The translations under genes and the position numbers were made by a program. This document shows, one piece after another, positions 17,339 to 27,504 of a stretch of 64,000 nt of DNA. Below the pieces are notes generated by a model. It was not told the origin of the DNA. It did not search any database and saw only the letters and a list, made by a program, of their open reading frames with translations. This DNA comes from Vibrio aestuarianus (lineage in GTDB: Bacteria; Pseudomonadota; Gammaproteobacteria; Enterobacterales; Vibrionaceae), in NCBI RefSeq assembly GCF_012395185.1, contig NZ_JAAZTU010000019.1, forward strand, positions 16,055 to 80,054. The letters are read 5' to 3'. Every line of letters begins with the position of its first letter. Positions within the stretch are counted from its first letter, which is position 1.

Positions 17339-19786
17339 CTAGACGCCTTGTGGTGGCGTAAATGCCGTTAGTGGTAAAGCTTCTCCGCTGTATTTTTCAA
17401 TTTTCACAATCGAGGAGTTACCAGCACAACCATTAGCGAGGCGAGATGTAGGAATGTCTGCCGTTAATACATTACACCCACCATTTTTACAGATGCCATG
17501 CGGCTTATCAAAATCTGGCCATGCTCCTTCATGGATACATACCGAGCCTTGTTTAATACCATCCGTTATGAAAGCCCCAACCAATACCTGACCGCGTTGG
17601 TTAAATGCTCGCACCAAATCACCATCTTGAATTCCACGAGACTTAGCATCCTCAGGATGAATCCAAATTGGCTCTCGGTTAGCAACCGCATACAGCTCAC
17701 GTAACTTGGCATAATTCAATTGACTATGCAGCCGGTGCGCCGCATGCGACGTCATTAATTGCAATTCTCCATCTTTTGCATTTCCCACCCATTCAGTTGG
17801 TGGTAGCCAAGTTGGGTGTGGTGGACAATCTGCATAATTGAAGCTTTCGATGGTCCTAGAGTAAATTTCAATTTTACCACTCGGCGTTCCCAACGGATTC
17901 AAAATTGGATCATCTCGATAGGCGGCATAGCGAACAAACTTAGCGTTTGATTCATTCCACTTCATCTCAATGAGTTGGTTTTGTTTCCAAAAATAGCTAA
18001 AGTTAGGCATCGCAACACGGTTTTGGCGACCAATCTTTTGTGCTTCTTTATAAAAACCAGCCAACCACTCCATTTCCGATTTATTCTCGGTATAAACCGC
18101 TCGACCTCCAGCTTTAAGCAGCTCAGCCATATCCGCAAACACATCGAAATCATTGCGGGCTTCGTATTGTGGTTCAATCACTTGTTTCATTGGCACTAAG
18201 TGCTGATTACTGTAATCCCCGGTCATGGTTAAATCATTACGTTCAAACGAGGTTGTAATTGGCAACACAATGTCCGCATGCTTTGCCGCCGCTGTCCAAT
18301 ACGGTTCGGAAATTACGATTAACTCAGGCTTTTGCCAGGCTCGAATCAAACGATTTGTGTCTTGATGATGTGTAAAGTTACCACCACCAGCCCACCAAAT
18401 CATTTTAACATCCGGGAAGCTTTTTTGATGCCCATTGTGTTGGTAACTGCCCCCTGGGTTTTCGAGCGCTTCGACAATGCGAGCTACTGGGAAACTATTG
18501 ACCGCACCTGAAACTGCCCAATCATTCCCAGCCGATGACGCTCCATCGATAGCTGCCGATATTGCAGGTAACACCCCCGCCGTTCTCGTTGGGTTACCAC
18601 CATTAGAATAGTGGTACGAGAATCCGAACCCACCTCCAGGCAAGCCAATTTGCCCGAGCATTGATGCCAATGTAACCAGCATCCAGTGTTTCTGCTCGCC
18701 ATATTGCTGACGTTGAATTCCCCAACCGGCCATCAGCATGGTTCGGTTTCGGCTAAAGATATCACCAAGTAATTCAAGCTGCTTTGCCGAAACACCACAA
18801 ATTTCCTCAGCCCATTGGGGAGTTTTAGGGGTGCCATCCGTCTTGCCTAGTAAATACGCCTCAAACTTGTCATAGCCCGCTGTATATTTATTTATAAATT
18901 CAATATCATGTTGCTGCTTTGAAACCAAAGAATGAGCAATACCTAGCATCATTGCTACATCTGTCCCTGGATGCGGCGCAATCCATTGTGCATTTTCACC
19001 AAAAAACTCAATGGTTTCTGAACGCATTGGGTCTATTGCAATAATGGTCTTTTTAGACTGTTTAAGTTGATGAAAAAATTCAATACCAGCCCCATCAGTA
19101 CTGCTCCATGCAATTTTTAGGGTATTGAGCGGGTTTAACCCCCAAAGCACAACAACATCACTCGTCTCGAGAACCACCGGGTAAGTGGTTTGCTGTTCGT
19201 ACACCTCTATCGAACCTACCACATGCGGCATGATTACTTGCGCCGCTCCAGTCGAATAATCACCTAAATGACCAGAGTACCCGCCAGCCATACTCATATA
19301 GCGTTGTAATAATGTTTGCGCTTTGTGCAAAATACCACTGGAGCGCCAGCCGTAAGAGCCTGCAAAAATACTTTCAGCCCCATAGCTATTTCGAATTCGT
19401 AAATGTTGTTCATGGATTAGCTTCAATGCTTTATCCCAGCTAACGCGTACAAATTCATCGTCACCACGTTTTCCATCTGGTTTTTGCGGGTTCGCAAGAA
19501 AGCCTTTACGCACCATTGGGTATTTCACCCGCGCTTTGGTATGCGCTTGATCTGGAGCGGAAGTTTGTAAGCTATTTGGAACACTTTGTGGCAATGCATT
19601 GGTCGAGGAAACAATTTTTCCATCTTTAACTTCAACCAACATTGCCCCCCAACGACCTGCTGTTAATACTGCAGAACCACTTCGCTGCTCAGCAAATACA
19701 GGCATAGGGGCAACAGAAGAAATCACGATAGCACTGGCGGTTGCGCCCGCGCCTTTTAGAAAACTTCGACGTGTGAGAGTAGTCAT
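17339..19786 (-). CDS. torZ: Periplasmic trimethylamine-N-oxide reductase TorZ-like (molybdenum)
   Basis: Reduces TMAO or related N/S-oxides as a terminal respiratory acceptor in the periplasm. The 815-residue protein carries a twin-arginine signal ([20 protein letters not shown], with cleavage after PVFA) and the molybdopterin-guanine-dinucleotide oxidoreductase fold. The serine in [11 protein letters not shown] is the expected molybdenum ligand of the DMSO/TMAO reductase family. There are no N-terminal Fe-S cysteines, also as expected. The signal peptide and length fit TorZ better than TorA. The gene lies 19-22 bases after torY, in one operon. An in-frame GTG at 19789 could also serve; the ATG is better spaced from AAGGA. 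Confidence 0.9.
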   Translation of the reverse strand: MTTLTRRSFLKGAGATASAIVISSVAPMPVFAEQRSGSAVLTAGRWGAMLVEVKDGKIVSSTNALPQSVPNSLQTSAPDQAHTKARVKYPMVRKGFLANPQKPDGKRGDDEFVRVSWDKALKLIHEQHLRIRNSYGAESIFAGSYGWRSSGILHKAQTLLQRYMSMAGGYSGHLGDYSTGAAQVIMPHVVGSIEVYEQQTTYPVVLETSDVVVLWGLNPLNTLKIAWSSTDGAGIEFFHQLKQSKKTIIAIDPMRSETIEFFGENAQWIAPHPGTDVAMMLGIAHSLVSKQQHDIEFINKYTAGYDKFEAYLLGKTDGTPKTPQWAEEICGVSAKQLELLGDIFSRNRTMLMAGWGIQRQQYGEQKHWMLVTLASMLGQIGLPGGGFGFSYHYSNGGNPTRTAGVLPAISAAIDGASSAGNDWAVSGAVNSFPVARIVEALENPGGSYQHNGHQKSFPDVKMIWWAGGGNFTHHQDTNRLIRAWQKPELIVISEPYWTAAAKHADIVLPITTSFERNDLTMTGDYSNQHLVPMKQVIEPQYEARNDFDVFADMAELLKAGGRAVYTENKSEMEWLAGFYKEAQKIGRQNRVAMPNFSYFWKQNQLIEMKWNESNAKFVRYAAYRDDPILNPLGTPSGKIEIYSRTIESFNYADCPPHPTWLPPTEWVGNAKDGELQLMTSHAAHRLHSQLNYAKLRELYAVANREPIWIHPEDAKSRGIQDGDLVRAFNQRGQVLVGAFITDGIKQGSVCIHEGAWPDFDKPHGICKNGGCNVLTADIPTSRLANGCAGNSSIVKIEKYSGEALPLTAFTPPQGV

Positions 19787-19808
19787 CACTGAATCCTTAT
19801 ATCATGTC

Positions 19809-20903
19809 TTATTGGGCAACAACGTCTTTCGCATTGTATTGGAAGTATTTGGTCAGGATTTCTAAATCCTCTTTAGTGATAGATGTACGATCACCCATAC
19901 TTTTCGCTACAGAAGGCCATGCGTTGACAGTAAAGTGATTGCTTGGAATCTTAGCGTGACAAGTTGAACAATAAACATTGTCTAACTGCTCTGCATATGC
20001 CCAAAGAGAATCAATCTTACCGAGTACAGGCGTATCTATTTGTGCTTCCAATGTCACCTGACGCCAGCTATTTCCATAATCATCTTCATTGTATGTCCCT
20101 ACACTCAGCTTTTGTTGCCCAGCTTCAGTCAACATAGCAATAACAGCACGTTTACCTTCTCCCATATACAAGACTTGTTCCGCGCCTTGCATTTGATAAC
20201 CCGTCAGTTCAATAGTACGAACACCGTCTGCTCCTTTTAACACTTTTAGTGGGGTTGCTGGATTAATCGTGCCCAAATCGCCCATAGATGTAGCCTGCAT
20301 AGCGTATACCACGGACGAATCTAGCGGCGTTAGACTCGCTTCATCTACTAAGTGTGCCAAGGCTTGGCTATCCATTTTCACTTCAGGCAGTATGTGTGCC
20401 ACACCTTTGTGGCAATCAATACATGTTTGATTATTATCAATGCCATATTGGTGCATTTTTTGCGCTTCTGCCGTTTGGTCAAAAGTTTCCATCGCGTCTT
20501 CGTTATGGCAAGAACGACAGGTAACTGAATCATTTGCTTTCAATTGCGCCCATACGGTTTCTGCCATTTCCGCTCGATGTGTTTCATACTTTTCATCCGT
20601 ACTAATTTTCTTAGTGATGAACTCATGATAAATATCTTTCGACGCTCTGATTTTAGTGATCAAATAATCCATGGTATCGGTCGGAATATGACAATCTGCA
20701 CATTCAGCGCGAATCCCTTTGGCATTACTAAAATGCACGGAGCCCTGGTACTCTTTAAATGGTGTATCCATGGTGTGGCATGACAAGCAAAATTCAGTAC
20801 TTGAAGTCTTTTCTAAAATGGCATGAGTACCACCAAGACTTAGCCAGCCAATCACTACACCAATAGCAAGAAGTCCTACTATTGTTCTCTTTTTAATATT
20901 CAT
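19809..20903 (-). CDS. torY: Pentahaem c-type cytochrome TorY-like (NapC/NirT family)
   Basis: Membrane-anchored quinol-oxidising cytochrome that passes electrons to TorZ. An N-terminal anchor (IVGLLAIGVVIGWLSL) precedes four CxxCH motifs in the NapC domain (residues 39-43, 68-72, 129-133, 161-165). A fifth CSTCH at 312-316 lies in the C-terminal domain that docks the reductase, the arrangement of TorC/TorY. The 364-residue length matches TorY. GAGGAAT precedes the ATG. A NarP-like site lies 82-97 bases upstream, suggesting nitrate/nitrite-linked control. Confidence 0.92.
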   Translation of the reverse strand: MNIKKRTIVGLLAIGVVIGWLSLGGTHAILEKTSSTEFCLSCHTMDTPFKEYQGSVHFSNAKGIRAECADCHIPTDTMDYLITKIRASKDIYHEFITKKISTDEKYETHRAEMAETVWAQLKANDSVTCRSCHNEDAMETFDQTAEAQKMHQYGIDNNQTCIDCHKGVAHILPEVKMDSQALAHLVDEASLTPLDSSVVYAMQATSMGDLGTINPATPLKVLKGADGVRTIELTGYQMQGAEQVLYMGEGKRAVIAMLTEAGQQKLSVGTYNEDDYGNSWRQVTLEAQIDTPVLGKIDSLWAYAEQLDNVYCSTCHAKIPSNHFTVNAWPSVAKSMGDRTSITKEDLEILTKYFQYNAKDVVAQ

Positions 20904-20984
20904 TATTCCTCACAAATGCTGGTGATGGTTGAACGACAGTTCACTGAACGCCTAATATGCCTACCCAGTGCCCCATAAAGAACG

Positions 20985-21000
20985 TACCCCTAAAGAAGTA
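20985..21000. promoter_or_regulatory. NarP/NarL-type 7-2-7 binding site upstream of torY
   Basis: TACCCCTAAAGAAGTA matches the inverted heptamers TACYYMT-N2-AKKRGTA at 13 of 14 defined positions. The spacing of two is the arrangement NarP requires. Confidence 0.6.
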
Positions 21001-21139
21001 TCTTAGTTTGACAATAGACAACACAGTGCTATATCAGGAGTGACACTGCGCACACTTTGAGCGGTTTAGGAAAAACGGAAGAAGAAAAAGTAAGTGGGCT
21101 CTTAAAGTTAGCTGTTCATTGCAGCAAGCACATACAACG

Positions 21140-21155
21140 TGAGAAATAGATCACG
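21140..21155. promoter_or_regulatory. Candidate CRP site
   Basis: TGAGA-AATAGA-TCACG matches TGTGA-N6-TCACA at 8 of 10 positions. It lies between torY and the csp gene, over 200 bases from each start. Weak on its own. Confidence 0.3.
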
Positions 21156-21417
21156 CTGTCGTTCAGCTCAGAGAACAAACGAACTGTATGAAACTGATTT
21201 GTTTTTTTATTTATAAAAAATATTAAATAAATGCTTTACTTTTAGCTTGCACCATGTGAAACTGCATCCGCTCTGTTGAACAGGGTTATTAATGTAACAA
21301 GTAAGCCAAAGTTCCCTTTCAGATTCAATTCTAAGTGTCCTCTAGTTTCATAGTCTCATTATAATAATTCGTCTCAAAGCAACACCTGTATTTTAAATTT
21401 TTTATAAGGGACATAAC

Positions 21418-21630
21418 ATGTCTAACACAACTACTGGCACAGTAAAATGGTTCAACGAAACTAAAGGTTTTGGTTTTATTTCTCAAAGCAATGGCGGTCC
21501 AGATGTATTCGTACACTTCCGTGCAATCGCTTCTGAAGGTTTCAAAACTTTAGCTGAAGGCCAAAAAGTATCTTTTGTTGTAGAACAAGGTGCTAAAGGT
21601 CCTCAAGCTGCTAACGTTCGTGCTGAATAA
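21418..21630 (+). CDS. CspA-family cold-shock protein
   Basis: A 70-residue single-domain RNA chaperone. RNP1 is KGFGFI and RNP2 is VFVHF, within the standard [16 protein letters not shown] opening. These proteins melt secondary structure in messages and are induced by cold or are constitutive. AAGGGA precedes the ATG. The long leader suggests post-transcriptional thermoregulation, but which paralogue (CspA, CspC, CspE type) it is cannot be decided. Confidence 0.93.
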   Translation: MSNTTTGTVKWFNETKGFGFISQSNGGPDVFVHFRAIASEGFKTLAEGQKVSFVVEQGAKGPQAANVRAE

Positions 21631-21646
21631 TTTCGCATAAGCGTAT

Positions 21647-21675
21647 GAGCGTTGGTGACTAGCCAACGCTCTTAT
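21647..21675 (+). terminator. Terminator after the csp gene
   Basis: GAGCGTTGG (21647-21655), 7-base loop, CCAACGCTC (21663-21671), followed by a short weak T-rich tract. Confidence 0.65.
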
Positions 21676-21906
21676 AAAACCCGCAAATTAGATTACATTT
21701 TCCAAACTTCTCTATCAAACTTCCGCTTAGTTTCTCTCTGTTTTACTCGTTCGAACACTCAGCCATTTTTGAAACAATCGTTTTGACAATTATCATCTAA
21801 ACAATAATTTTTTATATCTGAAGGATATTTATTATTTCTCGTACAACTGGAAGAAAGCGTTTCTGGTTTGCTAAATCTAAAGCAACACCAAAATTACGCC
21901 AACAAT

Positions 21907-22116
21907 ATGAACATTAACTTTAACATTCAAAATCACACCTGGAATGCATCAATACACCAACTTAATAGCGATATTTTAACAAGACATATATTAAGCCAAG
22001 AAAAATGTATTTTAGATACTCTTCATCTCTATTTTTTATATGATGAAGCGACTCAGCAAGGTGACGTTTTAAATTCTGATAAAGAACACATCGGTTATTT
22101 TAACCTGACAAATTAA
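21907..22116 (+). CDS. Possible small protein, 69 residues, unknown
   Basis: An open frame whose first ATG is at 21907; an in-frame TTG at 21868 would extend it to 82 residues. The protein (HTWNASIHQLNSDILTRHIL at residues 9-28, then YFLYDEATQQGDVLNSDKEH) has ordinary composition, without signal or membrane segment. I see no good ribosome site at either start. It may be real because it ends just before the converging receiver gene, with no other use for the space. I do not recognise a family. Confidence 0.4.
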   Translation: MNINFNIQNHTWNASIHQLNSDILTRHILSQEKCILDTLHLYFLYDEATQQGDVLNSDKEHIGYFNLTN

Positions 22117-22166
22117 CACCCAAAAACTTTAATTGCCGCCATTAAAGTTATTTGGGCATTATTTTT

Positions 22167-22640
22167 CTATCTTAACCTTTCAAAAACAATATTTTGGTCA
22201 AGCTCACTCTGATATTCGGTATAATCTAAACCTTGATCAAAAATAAACTCCGTAACTAAAGTACGAACAGCTTGAACAAGCTCTTTAGCATTCCAAGGTT
22301 TTTCGAAATAGCGCTGTATTCCTGCTGTATTAATCGCATTAATAGTATCCGTGTGGGTTGCCTGCCCTGTTAGTAATACTTTTTTAGTTTTAGCAAATCT
22401 TGAATCTGCAGCAATTTCTGTCAGCAGTTCTACGCCGGTTTTACCCGGCATCACATGGTCAGAGATCAATACAGCGATATACTCTCCTTGTGCATCAAAC
22501 TCATCCATAAGGTCCAGCACTTCATGTGCTGACTCGCAGTCCTCAATATTTAACCAGACTGCCAACGGCTGAAGATCTTGCAAAATAGCGCTAAGCACTT
22601 CCCTTTGATCGTCGACACAAATAATATTAAGCTTCTCCAT
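22167..22640 (-). CDS. Stand-alone response-regulator receiver protein
   Basis: A 157-residue receiver domain with no output domain. Acidic pocket D10-D11, phospho-acceptor D61 (in LISDHVMPG), T91 and K114 (YFEKPW) are all present. A short C-terminal tail (VTEFIFDQGLDYTEYQSELD) follows. The ATG at 22640 has GAGGG 5 bases upstream and overlaps the end of the kinase gene by 14 bases, so the two are coupled partners. Output is probably through protein-protein contact, or the protein is a phosphate relay or sink. Confidence 0.85.
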   Translation of the reverse strand: MEKLNIICVDDQREVLSAILQDLQPLAVWLNIEDCESAHEVLDLMDEFDAQGEYIAVLISDHVMPGKTGVELLTEIAADSRFAKTKKVLLTGQATHTDTINAINTAGIQRYFEKPWNAKELVQAVRTLVTEFIFDQGLDYTEYQSELDQNIVFERLR

Positions 22641-23964
22641 AATCGCCCTCAATTGGTAACTTGATTCTAAATATTGTTCGCTCGCTATCACTTTTCAGCG
22701 CTACGTTTCCACCATAACCGGAAACAATACGTTTTACTATTGATAGCCCGAGTCCTAAGCCAAACGACAACCCACCTTTTTTTGTTGTAAAGCTAGGTTG
22801 AAATATTTTACGTCTGGTTGTTTCATCTATTTCTGGCCCATTGTTTGCAATCGTTATTAATATACGTTGCTTACTTAACCTAGTCTGTATTTCTATTTCT
22901 GGCTTATCTGTTTCAAGCATTGCATCACAAGCGTTTTTTATAAGGTTCACCCAAATCTGTACTAATTCGGTTTGTGAACCTTTAAATATAGGAAGAGATG
23001 CAGGTCTGATACGCACACTAACCCGACGCAAATCACTTTGTAATAAAGCGAGAGCTCTGTTAATGGTATCGTTAATATCGAACTCTTCTTGTTGGGTTAT
23101 TTCTGTCCGCCCCAATTGTTTAACAGACTTAACGATTCCGACTGTATGTTTAGAGGCTAAACGTAAATCATGTAAGTCTCTCCCCATTTGCCAATAACGA
23201 ATAGCGAGATGGGGATTCTTTAGCCAGTGTGCCGACAAATAATCATCAGCAACAGCTTTTGCTAAATCACGAGCAATGGCTTTGGGCAAAGCATATTTTT
23301 TTTCAAACAGAGACCCTCTTTTTCTTGCTTCGCTAGACGATACTTTTTGGCCATATAGCAAACCAAAATCAAAAAACTGGCTGGCTTCAGGATGTACTTC
23401 TTCAAGTAACTCCATGAACAAGATTTCCAAGCGTTCAGACTTACTACTTACTACACCAATGGCATTATTAAGTTCATGGGCAATACCCGCGGCTAACTGC
23501 CCTAAAGTTGTCATTTGTTCAGCTGAATGAAGTCTTTCTAACGCTCTTTCTTTAGCTAGAGACTCCTGTGTTGCACGACGCTGTCTGCGTGAAAGCTCAT
23601 TAACAATAACAGGCGTAAATTGCGCGGTAAGAGGACCAAATTCTTTTTCATCTAGCACGGTTGTTGAGCGATCAATCCACGCAAGTTCGACGTCGGTTTC
23701 GGCCATCACAGTTGACGATGCTGTCCACGTCCCAGAAAAAAAACTGTGTACACCAATAAAAGCTCCCACACTTGCGGTAAACACTTTGGTTTTTCTCTCA
23801 TCCTTTTCTGAGTAGTGGCCTGAAAGTTCACCAGACCATACATAGTAAAGTCGATCGTTATAACCTTCTTGTTCAATCACAACGCTGCCCGCAGGAAGCT
23901 TGACCATTCGCTGCGGGTGGTGAAAGTAGCGCTCAATTAATGCCGTAAATTTCTGATCCGCCAT
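22627..23964 (-). CDS. Histidine kinase with N-terminal cyclic-nucleotide-binding-like domain
   Basis: A 445-residue cytoplasmic kinase without membrane segments. Residues about 10-125 form a cNMP-binding (Crp-like) beta-roll. After a helical linker, the DHp domain has H163 in GQLAAGIAHELNNAIGVV. The ATPase domain has the N-box LIKNACDAM and a Gly-rich FGLGLGLSIVKRIVSGYGG. The extended region between the DHp helices is unusually long (about residues 190-260). The start at 23964 lies 7 bases after the stop of the DASS gene; a TTG at 23988 would overlap it. This is a cytosolic sensor, perhaps of cAMP or metabolic state, tied to carboxylate transport. Confidence 0.85.
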   Translation of the reverse strand: MADQKFTALIERYFHHPQRMVKLPAGSVVIEQEGYNDRLYYVWSGELSGHYSEKDERKTKVFTASVGAFIGVHSFFSGTWTASSTVMAETDVELAWIDRSTTVLDEKEFGPLTAQFTPVIVNELSRRQRRATQESLAKERALERLHSAEQMTTLGQLAAGIAHELNNAIGVVSSKSERLEILFMELLEEVHPEASQFFDFGLLYGQKVSSSEARKRGSLFEKKYALPKAIARDLAKAVADDYLSAHWLKNPHLAIRYWQMGRDLHDLRLASKHTVGIVKSVKQLGRTEITQQEEFDINDTINRALALLQSDLRRVSVRIRPASLPIFKGSQTELVQIWVNLIKNACDAMLETDKPEIEIQTRLSKQRILITIANNGPEIDETTRRKIFQPSFTTKKGGLSFGLGLGLSIVKRIVSGYGGNVALKSDSERTIFRIKLPIEGDYGEA

Positions 23965-23971
23965 AACAGGT

Positions 23972-25393
23972 TTATCCAATATGACCAACGGTATGTAAAA
24001 TCCACACCATCAAGAAACTAAGCAATACACCAACGATGCCAAGAATAACGCCGACTTTGGCCATTTGGTTGCTTTGTACATGGCCGGTTGCATGAGCTAG
24101 TGCATTAGGAGGGGTGCTAATGGGAAGTGACATTCCCAATGAAGCGGCGAATGTAACAACAAGAATCAAGGTGATCTCTCCACCAAGTGGTGTCAGTGAT
24201 GCCATAGAAGCCCCTAATGCTGCCATAATCGGCATCAACAAGTTTGCTGTTGCAGTATGAGACATAAAGTTGGCCATAGTCAGACACAAGAATGCCGCAC
24301 CAAATAAAACAACGTAAGGTGAAAACTGATCAAATGGTATGCTGTTAACCATCAGTTGCGCTAAACCCGTTTTATCAAGCGCCAAGCCTAAAGCGATACC
24401 ACCGGAAACTAACCACAAAACATCCCAGGAAATCCGTTTTAAATCTTCTTTATTGATAATACCTGTTAGCGAAAAGATAGCGACAGGTATCAAGGCTACA
24501 GTATAAGAATTCATGCCATGGGTTGAACCCATAAGCCAAAGTACAATGGTTAAGGCAAAGGTGATGTAAACCATAATCGCTTTCGGCGTTTTTAGAAACT
24601 TTCCTTTAATCGTTAATTCGATATGTTGCTGCTCAGCCTTGAACATTGATCCAATTAGAAACCACGCTAATGCCATCATAATAATGACAAACGGCACACC
24701 AAATGCCATCCACTCACCAAACGTGATTAAATTTTCGCCAACAAGATATTTAAGCGCAATAGCGTTAGGCGGTGTACCTATCGGGGTTCCGATCCCACCT
24801 ATATTAGCCGCGACAGGAATACATAAAGCAAAAGCAATTCGACCCGGATCTTTGGGACCAAATACAGCTATCACCGGTGTTAGTATCGATAACATCATAG
24901 CGGTGGTCGCGGTATTGGACATAAACATCGAAAAAATTCCGGTGATCAGCATCAGACCTAACATCACATACTTAGGATTATGACCAAAGGGTTTAAGCAA
25001 CACGCGGGCAAGGTTTACATCCAAGCGATATTTTGTTGCTGCCATAGCCAGAAAAAAGCCGCCTAAAAACAGCATGATGATAGGGCTGGCAAAGGTCGCC
25101 ATTATTTCATTGTATTTCAACAAACCTCCGAAATGGGGCTGCCCTTCCTCTAGACGGAAAAACCATATGCCTTTATCAGATAGCATCAGCAACTCTAACA
25201 CGATCACCACAACAGAAGTGGCATAAATAGGAATAGGTTCAAATACCCAACAAAGTGCGGCAAGTAAAAATATAGCAATCACTCGTTGCTGAATGATCGT
25301 CAACCCATCAAATGGAAACGCCGATACCGGCAGCATTAAAATGACCAATGGAATAAGGATTGGGAGAATAAATTTTAAGTAAGGACGTACCAT
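23972..25393 (-). CDS. DASS/SLC13-family sodium-dependent dicarboxylate transporter
   Basis: A 473-residue inner-membrane carrier with about 11-12 hydrophobic segments. The paired SNT-like motifs of the DASS fold are visible (MSNTATTAMMLSILTPV and MSHTATANLLMPIM), as are the two proline-rich hairpins GIGTPIGTPPNAIAL and SLPISTPPNALAHATG. Family members import succinate, malate, fumarate or citrate with sodium. AGGAAGAG precedes the ATG. It is the first gene of a three-gene unit with a cNMP-kinase and a receiver, which suggests that uptake and signalling are linked. Confidence 0.9.
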   Translation of the reverse strand: MVRPYLKFILPILIPLVILMLPVSAFPFDGLTIIQQRVIAIFLLAALCWVFEPIPIYATSVVVIVLELLMLSDKGIWFFRLEEGQPHFGGLLKYNEIMATFASPIIMLFLGGFFLAMAATKYRLDVNLARVLLKPFGHNPKYVMLGLMLITGIFSMFMSNTATTAMMLSILTPVIAVFGPKDPGRIAFALCIPVAANIGGIGTPIGTPPNAIALKYLVGENLITFGEWMAFGVPFVIIMMALAWFLIGSMFKAEQQHIELTIKGKFLKTPKAIMVYITFALTIVLWLMGSTHGMNSYTVALIPVAIFSLTGIINKEDLKRISWDVLWLVSGGIALGLALDKTGLAQLMVNSIPFDQFSPYVVLFGAAFLCLTMANFMSHTATANLLMPIMAALGASMASLTPLGGEITLILVVTFAASLGMSLPISTPPNALAHATGHVQSNQMAKVGVILGIVGVLLSFLMVWILHTVGHIG

Positions 25394-25805
25394 ATAAAAC
25401 TCTTCCTGAGTATTGATTTATATACGAAAATTGTAGCGAGGCCCAATTTCGAACTGCGTCCCATTATGTGGTATTCGAACAATGCAAAGTTTGGCTTTAG
25501 ATCAATGAATAAAGATTACGCGCGAAACAATTGTGAATAATGTGTGCTAGGTTGCAAATTACACATTCATCCTCAGCACAGGTTTACAATCAATTACTGA
25601 GTATTTAGCCACAATAAATTAACAACAAATTAATAATAATTATTTTTAACATCGAAAACATCTACTAATCTAATAGCATAAACGTCGTTTATTTATTAAT
25701 GGCATGATATCATGCGCGACTTTCAGGATTTAGATCACATTGTCGTTAAATGGATGTTGCTCGCTTTGGCGGTTTTAGGCAATACGAATCAAAGGTAACT
25801 CATTC
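25394..25805. other. Divergent promoter region between the DASS cluster and a chemoreceptor
   Basis: This is 412 AT-rich bases without a credible ORF. Around 25725-25745, GATTTAGATCACATTG contains one good CRP half-site (TCACA) but a poor partner. I see no repeat or RNA structure. Confidence 0.3.
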
Positions 25806-27437
25806 ATGTTCTTACGAAATTTTTCCATTGGCAAAAAAATTGCGCTGGCTTTTAGCATCATCGCTATTATCAACTTAGGTTTCGGATTATTCCTTATCAA
25901 CGAACTAGGAAAAGTTAAGAATGAATTACTTAACTATACAGACGATACCCTTCCTGCGCTGCAGAATGTTGATAGCATCAAAGACAAAATGTCTTATTGG
26001 CGTCGTACCCAATTTTCCGTTTTACTTCTAAAAGACCCAGCAGAAGTAAGACAAACTCTTAATCGCAATGAACAGGTTCGTAAAGAGATCGAATCGAGTT
26101 TAGAAGCGTATGGCAAAACCGTTTGGCCGGGTGAAGAAGAACAAGCCTTTAGACGCTTGATGTCTGGTTGGAATGATTACACGTCGACGATGGAAAAATT
26201 CAATACCGCAATGATGGCAGCAGATAGTGATACGGCATATCCACTATTAGCCAACTCGTTGACTCGTTTTCAAGGTATTGAATCAGATATGGACTCTGTC
26301 ATCGCTATTTTACAAAAAGCGATGGATAAAAACCGCGATACTATTTTAGCGTCCGTAACGAATTTAAACACCACCGCTATCATCAGTAATATTGCGATTT
26401 TTGCGTTTATGTTTTTAATGACTCTGATTTTGACTCGTCTAATTTGTGGTCCTCTGAAAATTGTTGTAGACCAAGCTAATGCTATCGCAGAAGGTAACTT
26501 AGCTAATCAGATAGATCGCGATGCTATTGGAAACGACGAGTTGGGTGATCTTGCCGACGCTTCCGAAAAAATGCAGAACAACCTACGTCAATTAATTGAA
26601 GAAATTATCGCAGCAGTAACTCAATTGAGCAGTGCCGTCGAAGAAATGACTCAAATATCGGATTTATCAGCGAAAGGCATGAAAGAACAGCAGTATCAAG
26701 TTACACAAGTTGCTACCGCGATGACACAAATGAAAGCTGCTGTTGGTGATGTTGCGCGTAATACTGAAGATTCAGCATCACAAGCCATGGATGCAAACGC
26801 TAAAGCTCAAGAAGGTGCTCAAGATAATGCAGATATGGTTCAATCTATTCAGCAAGTAGCTACAATTATTACTCAAACGGGCGAAACAGTGTCAGATCTT
26901 GAGAAGCAGTCTACACAAATTAATGTCGTGCTTGATGTAATCCGCAATATTGCAGAACAAACCAACTTATTAGCTCTCAATGCTGCCATTGAAGCGGCTC
27001 GAGCAGGAGAATCCGGCCGAGGGTTTGCGGTAGTTGCTGATGAAGTTCGCACCCTTGCAGGTAGAACTCAAGCTTCTACAGGAGAAATTACGACCATCAT
27101 CGAGAAATTACAATCGATGGCCAAACAAGCCAAAGAAGCAACGGAGAACTCTCGCGCCAGTATCGAGACTTGTGTGACTCAAGGTAGCCATTCGCAACAG
27201 TTAATGCTCTCCATCGAAAAATCGATTGCCCAGATTGCTGATATGGGAACCCAAATCGCAAGTGCGTGCAGTGAACAGGATTCTGTTGCCGACGAATTGA
27301 GTCGAAATATTGAAAATATCCACGTGGCTTCGCAAGAAGTGGCGGAAGGTTCTGAGCAAACCGCACAAGCGTGTAAGGAACTCAGCCAACTATCTGTGAC
27401 ACTTCAAGATGCAATGGGGCGTTTCAAGCTTCACTAA
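25806..27437 (+). CDS. Methyl-accepting chemotaxis protein
   Basis: A 543-residue receptor. TM1 lies at about 10-32, then a periplasmic domain of about 155 residues, mostly helical and of four-helix-bundle type. TM2 lies at about 191-212 and HAMP at about 213-268. The long cytoplasmic signalling hairpin has the conserved tip [20 protein letters not shown]. It signals through CheW/CheA. It has no C-terminal NWETF-type pentapeptide. The ligand is unknown. It is followed by a terminator and then a periplasmic racemase gene. Confidence 0.92.
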   Translation: MFLRNFSIGKKIALAFSIIAIINLGFGLFLINELGKVKNELLNYTDDTLPALQNVDSIKDKMSYWRRTQFSVLLLKDPAEVRQTLNRNEQVRKEIESSLEAYGKTVWPGEEEQAFRRLMSGWNDYTSTMEKFNTAMMAADSDTAYPLLANSLTRFQGIESDMDSVIAILQKAMDKNRDTILASVTNLNTTAIISNIAIFAFMFLMTLILTRLICGPLKIVVDQANAIAEGNLANQIDRDAIGNDELGDLADASEKMQNNLRQLIEEIIAAVTQLSSAVEEMTQISDLSAKGMKEQQYQVTQVATAMTQMKAAVGDVARNTEDSASQAMDANAKAQEGAQDNADMVQSIQQVATIITQTGETVSDLEKQSTQINVVLDVIRNIAEQTNLLALNAAIEAARAGESGRGFAVVADEVRTLAGRTQASTGEITTIIEKLQSMAKQAKEATENSRASIETCVTQGSHSQQLMLSIEKSIAQIADMGTQIASACSEQDSVADELSRNIENIHVASQEVAEGSEQTAQACKELSQLSVTLQDAMGRFKLH

Positions 27438-27455
27438 TTACAACCTTACCAATAC

Positions 27456-27483
27456 AGAAAGCCCCAGGTTGGGGCTTTCTAGT
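27456..27483 (+). terminator. Terminator after the chemoreceptor
   Basis: AGAAAGCCCC (27456-27465), AGGTT loop, GGGGCTTTCT (27471-27480), T-rich continuation. It ends only 22 bases before the racemase start. Confidence 0.8.
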
Positions 27484-27504
27484 TTCTATATAATGGGAGA
27501 TTCA

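Larger units (their letters stand above)
20904..21417. other. Divergent regulatory region between torYZ and the cold-shock gene
   Basis: This 514-base region has no credible ORF. It holds a NarP/NarL-like site at 20985-21000 near torY, and a CRP-like TGAGA-N6-TCACG at 21140-21155. A CTGTTCATT near 21112 resembles half a TorR box but stands alone. The last 100-150 bases before 21418 are probably the long 5' leader usual for cspA-type messages. Confidence 0.45.

Noticed and set aside
21110..21122. CTGTTCATT as a TorR box for torYZ
   Set aside because: Only one partial copy, whereas torCAD control uses several direct repeats; it is also far from torY.
21834..21912. Short frame after GAAGGA reading SRTTGRKRFWFAKSK in the csp downstream spacer
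   Set aside because: It would need an ATT start codon and is only about 27 codons; the ribosome-site-like GAAGGA may be chance.
25720..25750. CRP site before the chemoreceptor at 25806
   Set aside because: One good half-site (TCACA) but the other half matches at only two of five positions.
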